From: Bacteroidia bacterium
Lineage (GTDB): Bacteria; Bacteroidota; Bacteroidia; Flavobacteriales_D; Cryomorphaceae
NCBI GenBank assembly: GCA_030427905.1
Contig: JAUICL010000003.1
Location: 248,001 to 312,000, forward strand
Direction: 5' to 3'
DNA: 64,000 nucleotides
Under the pieces are notes generated by a model that saw nothing but the letters and a program-made list of their open reading frames with translations, searched no databases and was not told the origin of the DNA. Shown piece after piece: positions 1-9,300 of the stretch. How positions within the stretch are numbered: position 1 is the first letter of the stretch; each line of letters starts with the position of its first letter. Position numbers and translations under genes: made by a program.

Positions 1-1
1 T

Positions 2-91
2 CAGGTAGCGGCCTTTTTGTCGAAACCCATTACCCACGAAGCGCTCGATGCGCTGCGCGCCAAAGAATCTGTAGAAACGAATGCCGAATGA
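2..91 (+). CDS. 3' end of an unrecognised gene (partial)
   Basis: The window opens inside a reading frame of 29 codons that ends with TGA at 89-91. Its last residues read LRAKESVETNAE. The stop overlaps the xseA start by 11 bases, an arrangement that usually means co-transcription and translational coupling. The other two forward frames give a Cys/Arg-rich peptide or an immediate stop, so this frame is the likeliest one. Too little is visible to assign a family; only the tail and its link to xseA are supported. Confidence 0.55.
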   Translation, partial: QVAAFLSKPITHEALDALRAKESVETNAE

Positions 92-1469
92 GACCGAAAC
101 CTTAAAAAAGACTTTTTCTCTCAGCCAGATCGCTGAGAACATTCAGGCACAAATCAACAAAATATACGCCCAGAACTATTGGATCAGGGCTGAGATTGGT
201 AAACTCAATTTCTACCCACAGTCTGGGCATGCCTACCCCCAGCTCCTTGAAAAGAAATCGGGAGCTATAGTGGCCGATATTCGCGGGTTTATTCCCAAGC
301 ACAAGTACCAGCAAATTCAATCGAATTTCAGAAAAGTACACGGTGATGAAATGAAGGACGGGATGCAAGTCCTTCTCCTGACCAAGGTGCAGTTTCACCC
401 CGTATATGGACTCAGCCTACTCATCTCCGACGTTGATCCTTCATTTACACTCGGCGAGATGGCTCGGCTGCGAAAGGAAGCCATTCTCAGGCTTAAACGC
501 GAAGGGCTTTTCGATCTCAATTCAAAATTAAATACCCCACTCCTATTCAAAAGGCTTGCTGTAATCTCGGTGGAGACTTCGAAAGGCTACCACGATTTTT
601 GCGAAGTTTTGAATGCGAGCCTTTACCACAGCGGAATTGAACTCACGCTTTTTCCTGCTCTCCTACAGGGTGACCCAGCGGTTAAGAGCATATCAGATGC
701 GCTGGACCGAATCAGGCCGTACGCTCACTCTTTTGATGCTGTAGCCATCATACGCGGCGGTGGTGGCGAAACCGGACTGGACTGCTACGACAGCTATCAT
801 TTGGCCAAAGTTGTGGCGTCTTTCCCCGCTCCCGTTTTGACTGGAATTGGGCACGCCACCAATCTCACGGTAGTAGAGCAAGTAGGACACGCCCATTTTC
901 TGACTCCAACACATCTGGCCCAATACATTCTCTCAGGTTTCGAAAAGGTGTCGGAGCGAATCAAAGAGAGCACCAAGGTCATAGCTGCGATCCGAAAAAA
1001 CCGTCTTTCCAAAGAATCAGACCTATTGAGGTCACTATCAAGAAGTTTGGGTCATGAGTTGGAAGTGGCTAACCTAAAGGAAAAGAATAAGCTGAGCTTG
1101 GCAGGAAGTCAGATAAAGCAATTGACGCGAAACGTATTTTTAGCCGCGAATAAAAGACAAGCAATCCAAAGCGAAGCCCTTTCTCAGGTCACGGAGAAAA
1201 GACTCCGAATCGAAAACGAAAAAGTGACTGAAATCAAAGTCAGTTTGCCCGAACTGGCAGAAGAACTGATCGAAGTGAAGCGATTGAGATTGGCATCTTT
1301 TGAAGAAAAAAGGCGGATATTAGACCCCATTGAAACCCTTAAGCGTGGGTATAGCATGACCGTGAAAGACGGAAAGCCGATCGGCAGTAATGCGGAGCTG
1401 AACGAAGGCGACGCGATTGTCACCAAAATGCGCGATGGGGAAGTAAAAAGTATTGTCACCAAGAAATGA
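81..1469 (+). CDS. xseA: Exodeoxyribonuclease VII large subunit
   Basis: This is the large subunit of exonuclease VII, which degrades single-stranded DNA from both ends together with XseB and acts in repair in the cytoplasm. At 462 residues it has the usual length. The N-terminal ~110 residues carry the OB-fold region (YWIRAEIGKLNFYPQSGHAY). The catalytic block at about 222-283 holds RGGGGETGLDCYD, GIGHATNLT and LTPTHLAQYI. A long helical region follows, then the family tail LKRGYSMTVKDGKPI. The usual GHETD motif reads GHATN here, so two acidic positions are changed while the His is kept. The start at 81 overlaps the preceding gene, and the stop overlaps xseB in an ATGA. Confidence 0.95.
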   Translation: MPNETETLKKTFSLSQIAENIQAQINKIYAQNYWIRAEIGKLNFYPQSGHAYPQLLEKKSGAIVADIRGFIPKHKYQQIQSNFRKVHGDEMKDGMQVLLLTKVQFHPVYGLSLLISDVDPSFTLGEMARLRKEAILRLKREGLFDLNSKLNTPLLFKRLAVISVETSKGYHDFCEVLNASLYHSGIELTLFPALLQGDPAVKSISDALDRIRPYAHSFDAVAIIRGGGGETGLDCYDSYHLAKVVASFPAPVLTGIGHATNLTVVEQVGHAHFLTPTHLAQYILSGFEKVSERIKESTKVIAAIRKNRLSKESDLLRSLSRSLGHELEVANLKEKNKLSLAGSQIKQLTRNVFLAANKRQAIQSEALSQVTEKRLRIENEKVTEIKVSLPELAEELIEVKRLRLASFEEKRRILDPIETLKRGYSMTVKDGKPIGSNAELNEGDAIVTKMRDGEVKSIVTKK

Positions 1470-1675
1470 CCATGGCAAAGAAGAATTCATACGAAGCATA
1501 TATCGAAGAGTTGGAAGGCATTATCGCAGAGATCGAAAACGCCGAGATTCCAATCGATGAGCTAACGAACAAAGTGAAGCGAGCAGCCGAATTGATTAAA
1601 GTGTGTCAAGCTACGCTCCAAAAGACCGAAGACGAAGTGAATGAGATTATCGCTTCGCTTGATGGGAAGGGATAA
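1466..1675 (+). CDS. xseB: Exodeoxyribonuclease VII small subunit
   Basis: The 69-residue product is the small subunit of exonuclease VII, which binds the helical region of XseA. It is short, charged and all-helical, with the family pattern SYEAYIEELEGIIAEIEN and a central LTNKVKRAAELIKVCQ. The ATG at 1466 overlaps the xseA stop (ATGA), which suggests translational coupling. A second in-frame ATG at 1472 would give the more typical N-terminus MAKKNSYEAY, and I cannot decide between the two. It is the last gene of this short operon and is followed by a terminator. Confidence 0.93.
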   Translation: MTMAKKNSYEAYIEELEGIIAEIENAEIPIDELTNKVKRAAELIKVCQATLQKTEDEVNEIIASLDGKG

Positions 1676-1677
1676 AA

Positions 1678-1712
1678 AAGCCGTCAACCCGAAGGTAGAC
1701 GGCTTCATTTTT
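1678..1712. terminator. Bidirectional intrinsic terminator between xseB and the S9 peptidase
   Basis: Arms AAGCCGTC (1678-1685) and GACGGCTT (1698-1705) pair perfectly over 8 bp with a 12-nt loop. A T-rich run follows on the plus strand, and a run of seven T's follows on the minus strand. It lies between two converging genes and can serve both; the minus-strand U-tract is the stronger one. Confidence 0.9.
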
Positions 1713-1726
1713 AGCGTTCGAAAGGC

Positions 1727-3682
1727 CTAGCCTTCCACTTCTTCTGTACTCTCTTTTAAATGTTTAGCGAGGAAAGATTCCATAGCACGGTAGAATTCAA
1801 ATTTATTCTCTTCGTTTCTAAAGCCGTGACCTTCATTATCCTTCACAAGGTATTCTACTTCCACACCCCGCTCGCGCATTGCTTCTACCATCTGGTCGCT
1901 TTCATCTTTGTTTACACGTGGATCCATAGCTCCCTGGGCAATGTAAAGTGGTGCTTGAATTTTATCGACGTGGAAAACAGGAGATGCTTCACGAAGCATG
2001 AGCGAATCGGCCGGGTTGGTTGGATCACCTACCATCTCGTACATCATTTGCTTGAATGGCTCCCAGTATGGTGGGATCGTTCCCATAAAGGTGAAAAGGT
2101 TTGACACACCTACGTAATCGATTCCACAAGCGTAAACGTCTGGTGAAAATGCCAGTCCGGCTAGTGTGGCGTATCCACCATAGCTACCACCGTAGATGGC
2201 CACACGATCTTTGTCAGCGATTCCCTTTTCTACCAAGTAGTTTACACCGTCAGTGATATCGTCTTGCATCTTCTTACCCCACTCTCTGAATGAAGCTTCC
2301 CAGAATTCGCGGCCGTATCCTACCGAGCCTCTGAAATTCATCTGAAGAACTGCGTAACCACGGTTTGCCAAAAACTGAATTTCCGGGTTAAAACCCCAAG
2401 TATCGCGAGCCCATGGCCCACCGTGTGGGTTTACGACAACAGGCAAGTTCTTAGCATCAGCCATTTCTACACCTGCTGGGAGCGTGAGATACCCGTGAAT
2501 GGTCAGACCATCGCGACTTTTGTAGGTGATCGGGTGCATCGAAGCCATCATCGACTCATCAATCCATGGAGAAGGATCTCCGATATCAGATATTTCTTTG
2601 GTAGCGCGATCGTACAAGTAGTACTCACCAAGCGACTTATCGCCGTACGTTCTGATGATGAATTTGTCTTCTGCATCTGTGGTCGAAGTCACGTAGATTT
2701 CTAATCCGGGAAACTCTTTCTCTAGCTGAGCGTGCATGCTCTTGTACTCTTCGTCAAAGAAATGGTATCGATGCTTTACGCCAGTATAGCTAGCCGCAAT
2801 CAACTTCTTTTCCTTTTCGCTGTAGCTCAATCCCGTTACATCGTACTCTGGGTCTTCAAAAAGAACTTCTTCTTCCTTTCCAGTAGAAGGATCAAAGACC
2901 ACAATCGCTGCCTTATCGCGACCGAGATTGGAACTAGCGTAGAGTTTTTTGTTGTCGAATGTGAAGAACTGTGGCGAAAGAGTGTTCTTAAAGTTTGTGG
3001 TCAATACCGGTGCAAAGTCCATGTCTTCTGTTTCGCGGTAAAGGATGGAAGTTGATACGCCATCGCTAGTCATAGCCACACGTAGCTTTCCATCATGATC
3101 GGTCATCCAACCGGTTATGTTTCCAGGGTTCTCAGCGATCATGGTCATTTCACCTGTATTGATATTGAGTCGGTATGGGTCAAACACCTGTGGGTTTCGC
3201 TTGTTCAGCCCCACAATCATGTGTTCTTTATCGTTTTCCAGATTGTCGATAATCTGCGTACGCACACCTTCTTCTTTTGTCAAGGCGATTAGGTTTTCAC
3301 CATTGGCATCAACTGCTACGATATAGAAATTCTCATCTCCATTGTCGTCCTTCAGGTAAACCAAACGGTTGTCGTTGGCCCAAAAATATCCAGCGATATC
3401 ACGGTCGAGTTGCTCCGTAATTCGGATTGTTTCATTTGATTCTATTGAACGAACATGAAGGTTCATTCGCTTCTCATAAGGGGCGAGATAGGAATAGTAT
3501 TTCCCATCAGGTGAGATTTGAAAAGAAGACATTTCAGGGTTCTTGAAAAAGTCTTCCAGAGCAATCTCTTTAATTTCAACAGGTGCTGTTGTACTCATTT
3601 TATCTGTATCTGTTTTTGTAGAATCTGAGCAGCTTGCCAGCAAGATGGCTGTGGCCGCAAGTATGGAATAAGGTTTGAGCAT
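1727..3682 (-). CDS. S9 family (prolyl oligopeptidase-type) serine peptidase, lipoprotein
   Basis: A 651-residue secreted peptidase that probably cleaves oligopeptides outside the inner membrane. Residues 1-18 are a lipoprotein signal with lipobox LASC and Cys18. Residues ~45-375 form the beta-propeller (SPDGKYYSYLAP, WANDNRLVYLKDD). The C-terminal alpha/beta-hydrolase domain carries PHGGPWARDTWGFNPE, the nucleophile elbow GGSYGGYATLAG (Ser500), the acid region GAMDPRVN (Asp587) and EGHGF (His619). All three catalytic positions of the family are present. It stands alone on the minus strand and ends at a bidirectional terminator. The exact substrate class (dipeptidyl-, acylaminoacyl- or oligo-peptidase) cannot be read from sequence. 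Confidence 0.93.
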   Translation of the reverse strand: MLKPYSILAATAILLASCSDSTKTDTDKMSTTAPVEIKEIALEDFFKNPEMSSFQISPDGKYYSYLAPYEKRMNLHVRSIESNETIRITEQLDRDIAGYFWANDNRLVYLKDDNGDENFYIVAVDANGENLIALTKEEGVRTQIIDNLENDKEHMIVGLNKRNPQVFDPYRLNINTGEMTMIAENPGNITGWMTDHDGKLRVAMTSDGVSTSILYRETEDMDFAPVLTTNFKNTLSPQFFTFDNKKLYASSNLGRDKAAIVVFDPSTGKEEEVLFEDPEYDVTGLSYSEKEKKLIAASYTGVKHRYHFFDEEYKSMHAQLEKEFPGLEIYVTSTTDAEDKFIIRTYGDKSLGEYYLYDRATKEISDIGDPSPWIDESMMASMHPITYKSRDGLTIHGYLTLPAGVEMADAKNLPVVVNPHGGPWARDTWGFNPEIQFLANRGYAVLQMNFRGSVGYGREFWEASFREWGKKMQDDITDGVNYLVEKGIADKDRVAIYGGSYGGYATLAGLAFSPDVYACGIDYVGVSNLFTFMGTIPPYWEPFKQMMYEMVGDPTNPADSLMLREASPVFHVDKIQAPLYIAQGAMDPRVNKDESDQMVEAMRERGVEVEYLVKDNEGHGFRNEENKFEFYRAMESFLAKHLKESTEEVEG

Positions 3683-3773
3683 GATAAGTGGTTTTTTCCA
3701 AAGATCACTAAACTAATTGTCTTTCAGGCCTTCTTGTGATGAACGGTGTAAAACATTTTCAAACTGCAATAGG

Positions 3774-4874
3774 CTATGATGCAGCTCCTTGCTCGTCAAA
3801 AAAGGCGTCTGTTTTAGCATTCAGGAATATCCGAGCCCGTTGCTTTCTGTACTGAATAACTTCATCATCCGACTTGATAGATTCGTATACCGTTTCATCA
3901 ATAACCGACTCAGAATGCTGGAGCTTAGCCAATTGGGCGCGCTTTGCTTCGAGCACATCTACCACTTGGGCGTCAGAGAAGGCGAGACGCACATCGTAGG
4001 GGCCTTTGTTTGACAGTAGTTTAGTGAGAATCGGAGCCGTTTCAAGAGCGATAAAGAGGAGAATGATAAACCATTGTGGCCATTTCGGAAGTTCATCCAA
4101 AGCTGTAAGTCTGGCTAAAAACCCATCAAACCCGTCAATGATAGGCTGTGTTTCTGCTACTTCCTGGTGCATAGACTCGCGTAAGTTGGCTATCTCTTCT
4201 GTATTTTGATTCTGGAGAAGACTGTGTTCAGCTCGTTTAGCTTGAAGATCTTGAAGAGCCATATCGTGTTTTTCTCTCTTCTCAGCATAGACGGGACCTT
4301 TGCCGAGCTTTTGAGTGCCGGAAGTTCCTTCCGCTTCACCGATGTAGATGTCGTACAGTCCATCTACTTCAGCCTTTTTGGCATCCAAATCTGCTTGACT
4401 CGCCGTAATTTCTGACTGCAGGCGATCGATATCGGCCTGATAGTTTGCCTGAATCTCGTTCTTGTTCTCAAGCGTGCTTTGATTTCGCTGCGAGAGCAAG
4501 ACCCGGTCTATCTCCTTTTCAAAAATCTTGATCTCAAGTGGTTTCGAAATGACGATAGCGATCAAGATGGCAAGGACTATTCTCGGACTGGCCTGAATGA
4601 GTTCGTGCTTTAGTCCTTTCTCCTTTCGCATAGTGGAGACAATAAATCGGTCTAGGTTAAAGATTACGAGCCCCCAAATCACGGCAAATGCCACCGCCAT
4701 GAAGATGGAGTCGAAAATGGTGAAGAGCGCATATCCACCAGAGAGCGCTGCCAAGAAGGCTGTGAAGAAAACCGTAGCGCCTATTCCGGCGTACTTCTCC
4801 TGTTCAGATTTGGGACAAGCGGATAGGATATCCTGGTCGGCCCCGCTACAGGTCCAAAAGAATTTTTTTAGCAT
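3774..4874 (-). CDS. DUF4407 family membrane protein with coiled coil
   Basis: A 366-residue protein of the DUF4407 family, which has no established function. The N-terminus (FFWTCSGADQDILSACPKSEQEKYAGIGATV is the characteristic region, residues 6-34) leads into three hydrophobic segments at about 29-51, 56-74 and 97-113. A long charged heptad-like stretch at ~130-245 (IDRLQSEITASQADLDAKKA) looks like a coiled coil, and a fourth membrane segment lies at ~262-280 (PQWFIILLFIALETAPILTK). Both ends are probably cytoplasmic. It is monocistronic and is divergent from the MbnP-like gene. A TACCTTGG box on the minus strand just upstream may be its -7 element. Confidence 0.85.
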   Translation of the reverse strand: MLKKFFWTCSGADQDILSACPKSEQEKYAGIGATVFFTAFLAALSGGYALFTIFDSIFMAVAFAVIWGLVIFNLDRFIVSTMRKEKGLKHELIQASPRIVLAILIAIVISKPLEIKIFEKEIDRVLLSQRNQSTLENKNEIQANYQADIDRLQSEITASQADLDAKKAEVDGLYDIYIGEAEGTSGTQKLGKGPVYAEKREKHDMALQDLQAKRAEHSLLQNQNTEEIANLRESMHQEVAETQPIIDGFDGFLARLTALDELPKWPQWFIILLFIALETAPILTKLLSNKGPYDVRLAFSDAQVVDVLEAKRAQLAKLQHSESVIDETVYESIKSDDEVIQYRKQRARIFLNAKTDAFFDEQGAAS

Positions 4875-5021
4875 AGCCTTGCAAGTTTGTTTGTCCCAAG
4901 GTAACGGTATTATAGGGGTTGAGATTGTGAGGATTTGTTAATTCCGTTTATCCCGAATTGGAATGTGACTTATTCGAAATGAGAATATTGGCTTATCTTG
5001 AAAGTCCAAACGACTTACGAT

Positions 5022-5990
5022 ATGCGTTTCTTTCTCTGCTTTGCCCTATTTTTCTCTTGGTTATCCGCCCAATCGCAAACCGAAATCATATTTGAAATCG
5101 ATCACAGGCTCAATGGGACATCGTTTAACGAAGGGATTGAGCCAACGTGGTCGTTTGAATTCGAAGCTGAGAATAATTTGGGACATGCCTTTACGCTACA
5201 GCGATTTGACTACTACTTATCGAATTTCACCATTGTACATGATGGTGGGCAAGAGACGTTTATTGAAGAGTCGTTTTACATTCTGCACTCATTAGAAGAA
5301 TCTGAATTAAACTTTGGCACCCATGAAATCAGTCATATTGAAGCCTTGAAATTTCACTTTGGGCTAGATGAGATTTACAATCATGGCGATCCCTCAACTT
5401 ATCCAGCTGATCACCCTCTTGCTCATCAAGGGCTCTTTACTATGTTCTGGGATTGGCAATCGGGCTATATTTTTGCGGGAGTTCATACTCACTCTGATTC
5501 TGATATGGCCATATTTCATTTTGCCGGTGATGAGAATTACACGGAAATGGTTGTACCGTTAGACGCAGATGTGAGTGGTGATGTGTGGACCCTAGAATTA
5601 ACCGCAAGAATAGAAGAAACTTGGCGGGATATAAATCTAGAAGAAGACCTTAACTCTATGGATGATTACTTCTTGGAAAACTTTACCAACCATGTTTTCT
5701 CTTACGAAGGTACGCTCTCAGTTGATGATCAAAATTTGAGTAATGTTTCAGTCTATCCCAACCCCAATTCAGGAAGCTTTCAGATCCAATGGGGAGAAGC
5801 TGATGTCCTAGTAGATCGGGTGGAGATATTCGATCTTTCTGGTAAATCTGTTTTTCTCCGCAGCGTAGAGCCAAACAGCCAAAACTTGTGGATTGAAGGA
5901 CTATCAGAAGGACTTTACATTGTTAGTCTTCAGAGTAATGGGTCTGTTGTGAGTAATCAGAAAATTGTCTGCTCAGGTCAGGCCCATTAG
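5022..5990 (+). CDS. MbnP-like secreted protein with T9SS sorting domain
   Basis: I place the start at the ATG at 5022 (322 residues), because the upstream TTG at 4998 would put eight polar residues in front of a clean signal peptide (MRFFLCFALFFSWLSAQSQ). Residues ~25-225 resemble the MbnP/copper-binding periplasmic fold, with FDYYLSNFTI, DPSTYPADHP and the tryptophan-rich MFWDWQSGYIFAG. From about 245 a T9SS type A domain follows (VSVYPNPNSGSFQIQW, EGLYIVSLQSNG). The family is associated with copper handling; export to the surface through T9SS is inferred from the tail. The protein ends with a Cys-containing extension (IVCSGQAH) in place of the common basic end. Confidence 0.75.
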   Translation: MRFFLCFALFFSWLSAQSQTEIIFEIDHRLNGTSFNEGIEPTWSFEFEAENNLGHAFTLQRFDYYLSNFTIVHDGGQETFIEESFYILHSLEESELNFGTHEISHIEALKFHFGLDEIYNHGDPSTYPADHPLAHQGLFTMFWDWQSGYIFAGVHTHSDSDMAIFHFAGDENYTEMVVPLDADVSGDVWTLELTARIEETWRDINLEEDLNSMDDYFLENFTNHVFSYEGTLSVDDQNLSNVSVYPNPNSGSFQIQWGEADVLVDRVEIFDLSGKSVFLRSVEPNSQNLWIEGLSEGLYIVSLQSNGSVVSNQKIVCSGQAH

Positions 5991-6244
5991 GGCTAGATGT
6001 AGGAGATCATCTCACAATATTTCTGAGTGCTATAACCTATCGCTGCACTACTCAGAACACAGTCCATCAAAAGCAGTGAAATCGGAAGTATTTCGAGTTG
6101 CTAACATCATTTTTGGATTAAGTCTTGATGAAAATGCAATGAATCTCACCTGGTGCCGTTAATTTTGGGGTCTGAAAAGGCATCTTTTTTGATAGAAGAT
6201 AGTCTTTTACAAACAGACTTGCTACGAAATAAGATACTTACTCG

Positions 6245-7318
6245 ATGCGCGTGAACCGCTTTCTCCTATTAGGTGCTTTCATTCTCGCTTGCCTTGTATC
6301 CAAGGCTCAGTGGACTGATATTTCTCTCGATACTCAAGAAGATTTTAAACGGATCAAAATGGTGACCGACAAGGATGGCTTTATTCTTTCGGATCAGCAT
6401 TTTTACAAAACTTCGAACGGTGGAGATACGTGGGATGAAATTAAAATCACAGGTGATGTCCAAGACTTTTTCTTCGTAAATCCATCTAAGGGATATATGA
6501 TAGCCACGGTAAGTGGTGAAACTCTTTTGAAAAAGACGCATGATGCCGGTATGACTTGGCAGAACGTAGGTCCATGCCAAAGTGGAATTCTATTCTTCTC
6601 AAGTGAAAGCAATGGGTATATCGTTTCATCAGACTTTACGGAGTATTCGACATCTGATGGTGGATCGAGCTGGAATAAGGTTGGAAAAGCGACCAAAGAC
6701 AATAAGGAAAATAGTGTTTACTCGCTTTCAGCCTATGTCGGATACATTGGTAACGATAGCCCTTCAGGGTTTGCCAAAACTACCCAGGAGCGAAAGTCGT
6801 GGGAAAGCATGATGGCCAATGGCGAAGACATGCGAACGTATGCGGCAATAGACAACATCGATGCCGATCACTGTATACTGGTCGGTAGAAGTGGAAAACT
6901 CGCTATCACCAATTCAAAAGGAGATATCCAGAGCGAAGAGCAAGTAGGCCAACACGACTTTACAACAGTTGACTGTACAGAGCGGTACTGCTTTGTGGCC
7001 GGTGATGACGGTGTCATTCTCAGACTTGAACAGGCTAAGGCCAGTGAAGATGGACCAGTAGCCCAGCCCGGCGCACCAATCAGCCTCTACCCCAACCCCG
7101 TTGCGAGTGATTTTGTAACTATCGAGATTGACAAAACCCGAGCGGTGTACCCTATCAAGTGCAAGGTATTCAATGAAATAGGCAGCCTGACTTTTACGGA
7201 AGAACTGGCCCAAGGCAATGACAAGCTTTCAGTTGCCGATTTGCCAAATGGCACCTATATCCTTCGGATTGAAAGTTCGACGGGGAGGTATTTGGGAAGT
7301 AAGAAGTTTGTGAGGTAG
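6245..7318 (+). CDS. Ycf48/BNR-repeat secreted protein with T9SS sorting domain
   Basis: A 357-residue secreted protein. Residues 1-22 are a signal peptide ending SKAQ. Residues ~23-260 carry repeated beta-propeller blades of the Ycf48/BNR kind (FYKTSNGGDTWDEI, LKKTHDAGMTWQNV, YSTSDGGSSWNKV), each with the S/T-x-D/N-G-G-x-x-W signature. The C-terminal ~85 residues are a T9SS type A sorting domain (ISLYPNPVASDFVTIEI, NGTYILRIESSTGRYLGSKKFVR). Such proteins are commonly annotated only as T9SS cargo and their role is unknown. It stands alone, with no clear terminator downstream. Confidence 0.85.
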   Translation: MRVNRFLLLGAFILACLVSKAQWTDISLDTQEDFKRIKMVTDKDGFILSDQHFYKTSNGGDTWDEIKITGDVQDFFFVNPSKGYMIATVSGETLLKKTHDAGMTWQNVGPCQSGILFFSSESNGYIVSSDFTEYSTSDGGSSWNKVGKATKDNKENSVYSLSAYVGYIGNDSPSGFAKTTQERKSWESMMANGEDMRTYAAIDNIDADHCILVGRSGKLAITNSKGDIQSEEQVGQHDFTTVDCTERYCFVAGDDGVILRLEQAKASEDGPVAQPGAPISLYPNPVASDFVTIEIDKTRAVYPIKCKVFNEIGSLTFTEELAQGNDKLSVADLPNGTYILRIESSTGRYLGSKKFVR

Positions 7319-7616
7319 TCAACAGTCGAAATCAGTTTGCGCAAAAGAGCTGCGCAGGATTTATTTCCTTCGGTCATTTTACCCTGTGCCACACGCAATT
7401 TTAACGCGACGAAAACCAAGAGTCAAAAGTCGAGATCTGCCTTTTAATCTAAGACGTAATAGGTCGGTTTTATTTGGGCGCAGCATTGCAAATGCAGCGC
7501 AGCGATGAGCCGTTGACAGATTCTACTCGCAGAAATCATTGGGCTAACAATAGGAACGTATAAGTTTTGAGATTTATACGGTGATTGATTCTTTTTCCTA
7601 GTCATTAAGTTGTTCG
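7319..7616. other. Intergenic region between converging genes, small hairpins only
   Basis: No coding region is supported. The stretch contains a GC-rich palindromic patch around 7478-7502 (GCGCAGCATTGCAAATGCAGCGC outline, with GCATT/AATGC arms). No T-run follows it, so I do not call a terminator. Confidence 0.5.
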
Positions 7617-8540
7617 CTAGTCGGCATTTTTCTCCAGATGCGCTTTAATTTCCATCAGCCTAATTCTTTTCTCTTCGCTTATCTCAGGGAACGATAGATT
7701 CAAACTCGAGATTTTCTCAGTGATAATCATGGAGATAAGTGCGCGCATTTTCCACTTATCGTCGGCAGGAATGATGTACCAGGGCGCTACCGAGGTAGAA
7801 GTGGCGTTGATGCAATCTTCGAATGCGTTCATATAGTCGTCCCAGTATTGACGTTCGGCAATATCAGATTCAGAGAACTTCCAATGTTTATCTGGCTCAT
7901 TAAGCCTATCGAGAAATCTTTGCCTCTGCTCTTGTTTTGACACGTTCAAAAAGAACTTTAAAATTACCGTGCCATTCCGACACAGATGCCTTTCCATGGC
8001 ATTGATATCTTCATATCGCCCTTCCCAAAAAGCGCTTTGAGAGGGATCGAAATGAGAAGGACTATCGGCAAGAATATCGGGATGCACCTTAGTCACAAGC
8101 ACATCTTCGTAATAAGATCGGTTGAAAATGCCAATCTTTCCCCGCTCGGGCATTTTCTTCCAGTAGCGCCAGAGAAAATTGTGATCCAGCTCTTCCTTTG
8201 ATGGCACCTTGAAACTGCTTACCTCTACGCCTTGTGGATTCACACCCGACATAACATGCTTGATGGTACTGTCCTTGCCAGCCGCATCCATAGCCTGAAA
8301 AACGATCAACATGGAGAGCTGGTTGCTAGCCCAAAGAAGCTCTTGTGCTTCGGTCAATTGCTTTAGGTTTGACTTGATGTAACGCTTGGCTTCCTTTTTA
8401 AGTCCTTTCTCATTGAGCTCCTGTATTCGCTTCGTACCTTTCCATTCAGTTGCGTGAGCCTCAATACGAAAGGTTTCATGTATGTCTATCCGAAACTCGT
8501 CCATCAACAGCTCATTTCGCTCATTATCATTTACCATCAT
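7617..8540 (-). CDS. Polyphosphate kinase 2 family protein (class III-like)
   Basis: A 307-residue cytoplasmic nucleotide phosphotransferase that uses polyphosphate to phosphorylate AMP and/or ADP. The P-loop FQAMDAAGKDST lies at 81-92, followed by IKHVMSGVNPQGVEVSSF, which is characteristic of PPK2 class III. The Walker B region GIFNRSYYEDVLVT is at 137-150, and the lid region (RQRFLDRLNEPDKHWKFSE) follows. Length and motifs match the class. It is divergent from the glutathione peroxidase gene across ~160 bp. A second ATG at codon 2 is equally possible as start. Its role is probably ATP/ADP regeneration under energy stress. Confidence 0.92.
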   Translation of the reverse strand: MMVNDNERNELLMDEFRIDIHETFRIEAHATEWKGTKRIQELNEKGLKKEAKRYIKSNLKQLTEAQELLWASNQLSMLIVFQAMDAAGKDSTIKHVMSGVNPQGVEVSSFKVPSKEELDHNFLWRYWKKMPERGKIGIFNRSYYEDVLVTKVHPDILADSPSHFDPSQSAFWEGRYEDINAMERHLCRNGTVILKFFLNVSKQEQRQRFLDRLNEPDKHWKFSESDIAERQYWDDYMNAFEDCINATSTSVAPWYIIPADDKWKMRALISMIITEKISSLNLSFPEISEEKRIRLMEIKAHLEKNAD

Positions 8541-8703
8541 TATCGGTTTTACTTTCCCTAAGGTAACAACTGATCTGGTAATTGGCGAATGCTGGAAACA
8601 TCTATGGAATTTAGTGAGATGGTCCCAACTTTGCCGCGGGATATTGGACTTTCAACAGAACATTCTCGTATTTTAGTTGTCATCAATTCCAAAACCGGGA
8701 CTT

Positions 8704-9249
8704 ATGAAATTATCAGTTCTGCTCGTGGCCTTTTTGGCTTCCTTGAGCATAAATAATGAAACCCTTAAAACAGAAGTAATGAGCGTTTACGACTTTAAAA
8801 TTAAAGCCCTTACAGGTGGTGAAATAGATATGAATAGCCTGAAAGGAAAAAAGATTCTATTTGTGAATACTGCTTCAAAATGTGGGTACACACCGCAATA
8901 TGCTGAGCTGCAGGAACTGCATGAAAAGTACGGTTCGAAAGTAACCGTGATCGGTTTGCCATGCAATCAGTTTGGTGGCCAAGAACCCGGCAGCGAGTCT
9001 GAGATAGCTAGTTTCTGCGAAGCCAATTACGGTGTGAGCTTTCAAATGACTGAGAAAATTGACGTGAAAGGAAGTGATCAGCACCCGCTTTACGCTTGGC
9101 TTACCCAAAAGGAACTGAACGGAAAGGAAGACAGTAAAGTGAAGTGGAACTTCCAGAAGTACCTGGTGAGCGAAGATGGAGAGTGGTTGGCCATGTTTCC
9201 TTCGGGAACAGGTCCTATGGATGAGGAGATAACGAATTGGTTGAAGTAG
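8704..9249 (+). CDS. Glutathione peroxidase family thiol peroxidase
   Basis: The start is taken at the ATG at 8704 (181 residues). The TTG at 8677 would only prepend polar residues. The N-terminus MKLSVLLVAFLASLS is hydrophobic and suggests export or membrane anchoring, but an internal ATG giving MSVYDFKIK would make a cytosolic 156-residue form of normal family length. Catalytic signatures are NTASKCGYTPQY (peroxidatic Cys60, so not a selenoprotein), LPCNQFGGQEPG and VKWNFQKYLV. FCEANYGVSF holds the position of a possible resolving Cys (105). It reduces hydrogen or lipid peroxides, in such bacteria usually with thioredoxin. Confidence 0.92.
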   Translation: MKLSVLLVAFLASLSINNETLKTEVMSVYDFKIKALTGGEIDMNSLKGKKILFVNTASKCGYTPQYAELQELHEKYGSKVTVIGLPCNQFGGQEPGSESEIASFCEANYGVSFQMTEKIDVKGSDQHPLYAWLTQKELNGKEDSKVKWNFQKYLVSEDGEWLAMFPSGTGPMDEEITNWLK

Positions 9250-9300
9250 TACCATTTGGAATTCGGAGTTCGGAATGGGGAATTCGGAATGAGAATTTGG

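Noticed and set aside
5965-6162. Small plus-strand frame between the two T9SS genes
   Set aside because: It overlaps the end of the MbnP-like gene, has no promoter or family match, and its composition is that of noncoding sequence.
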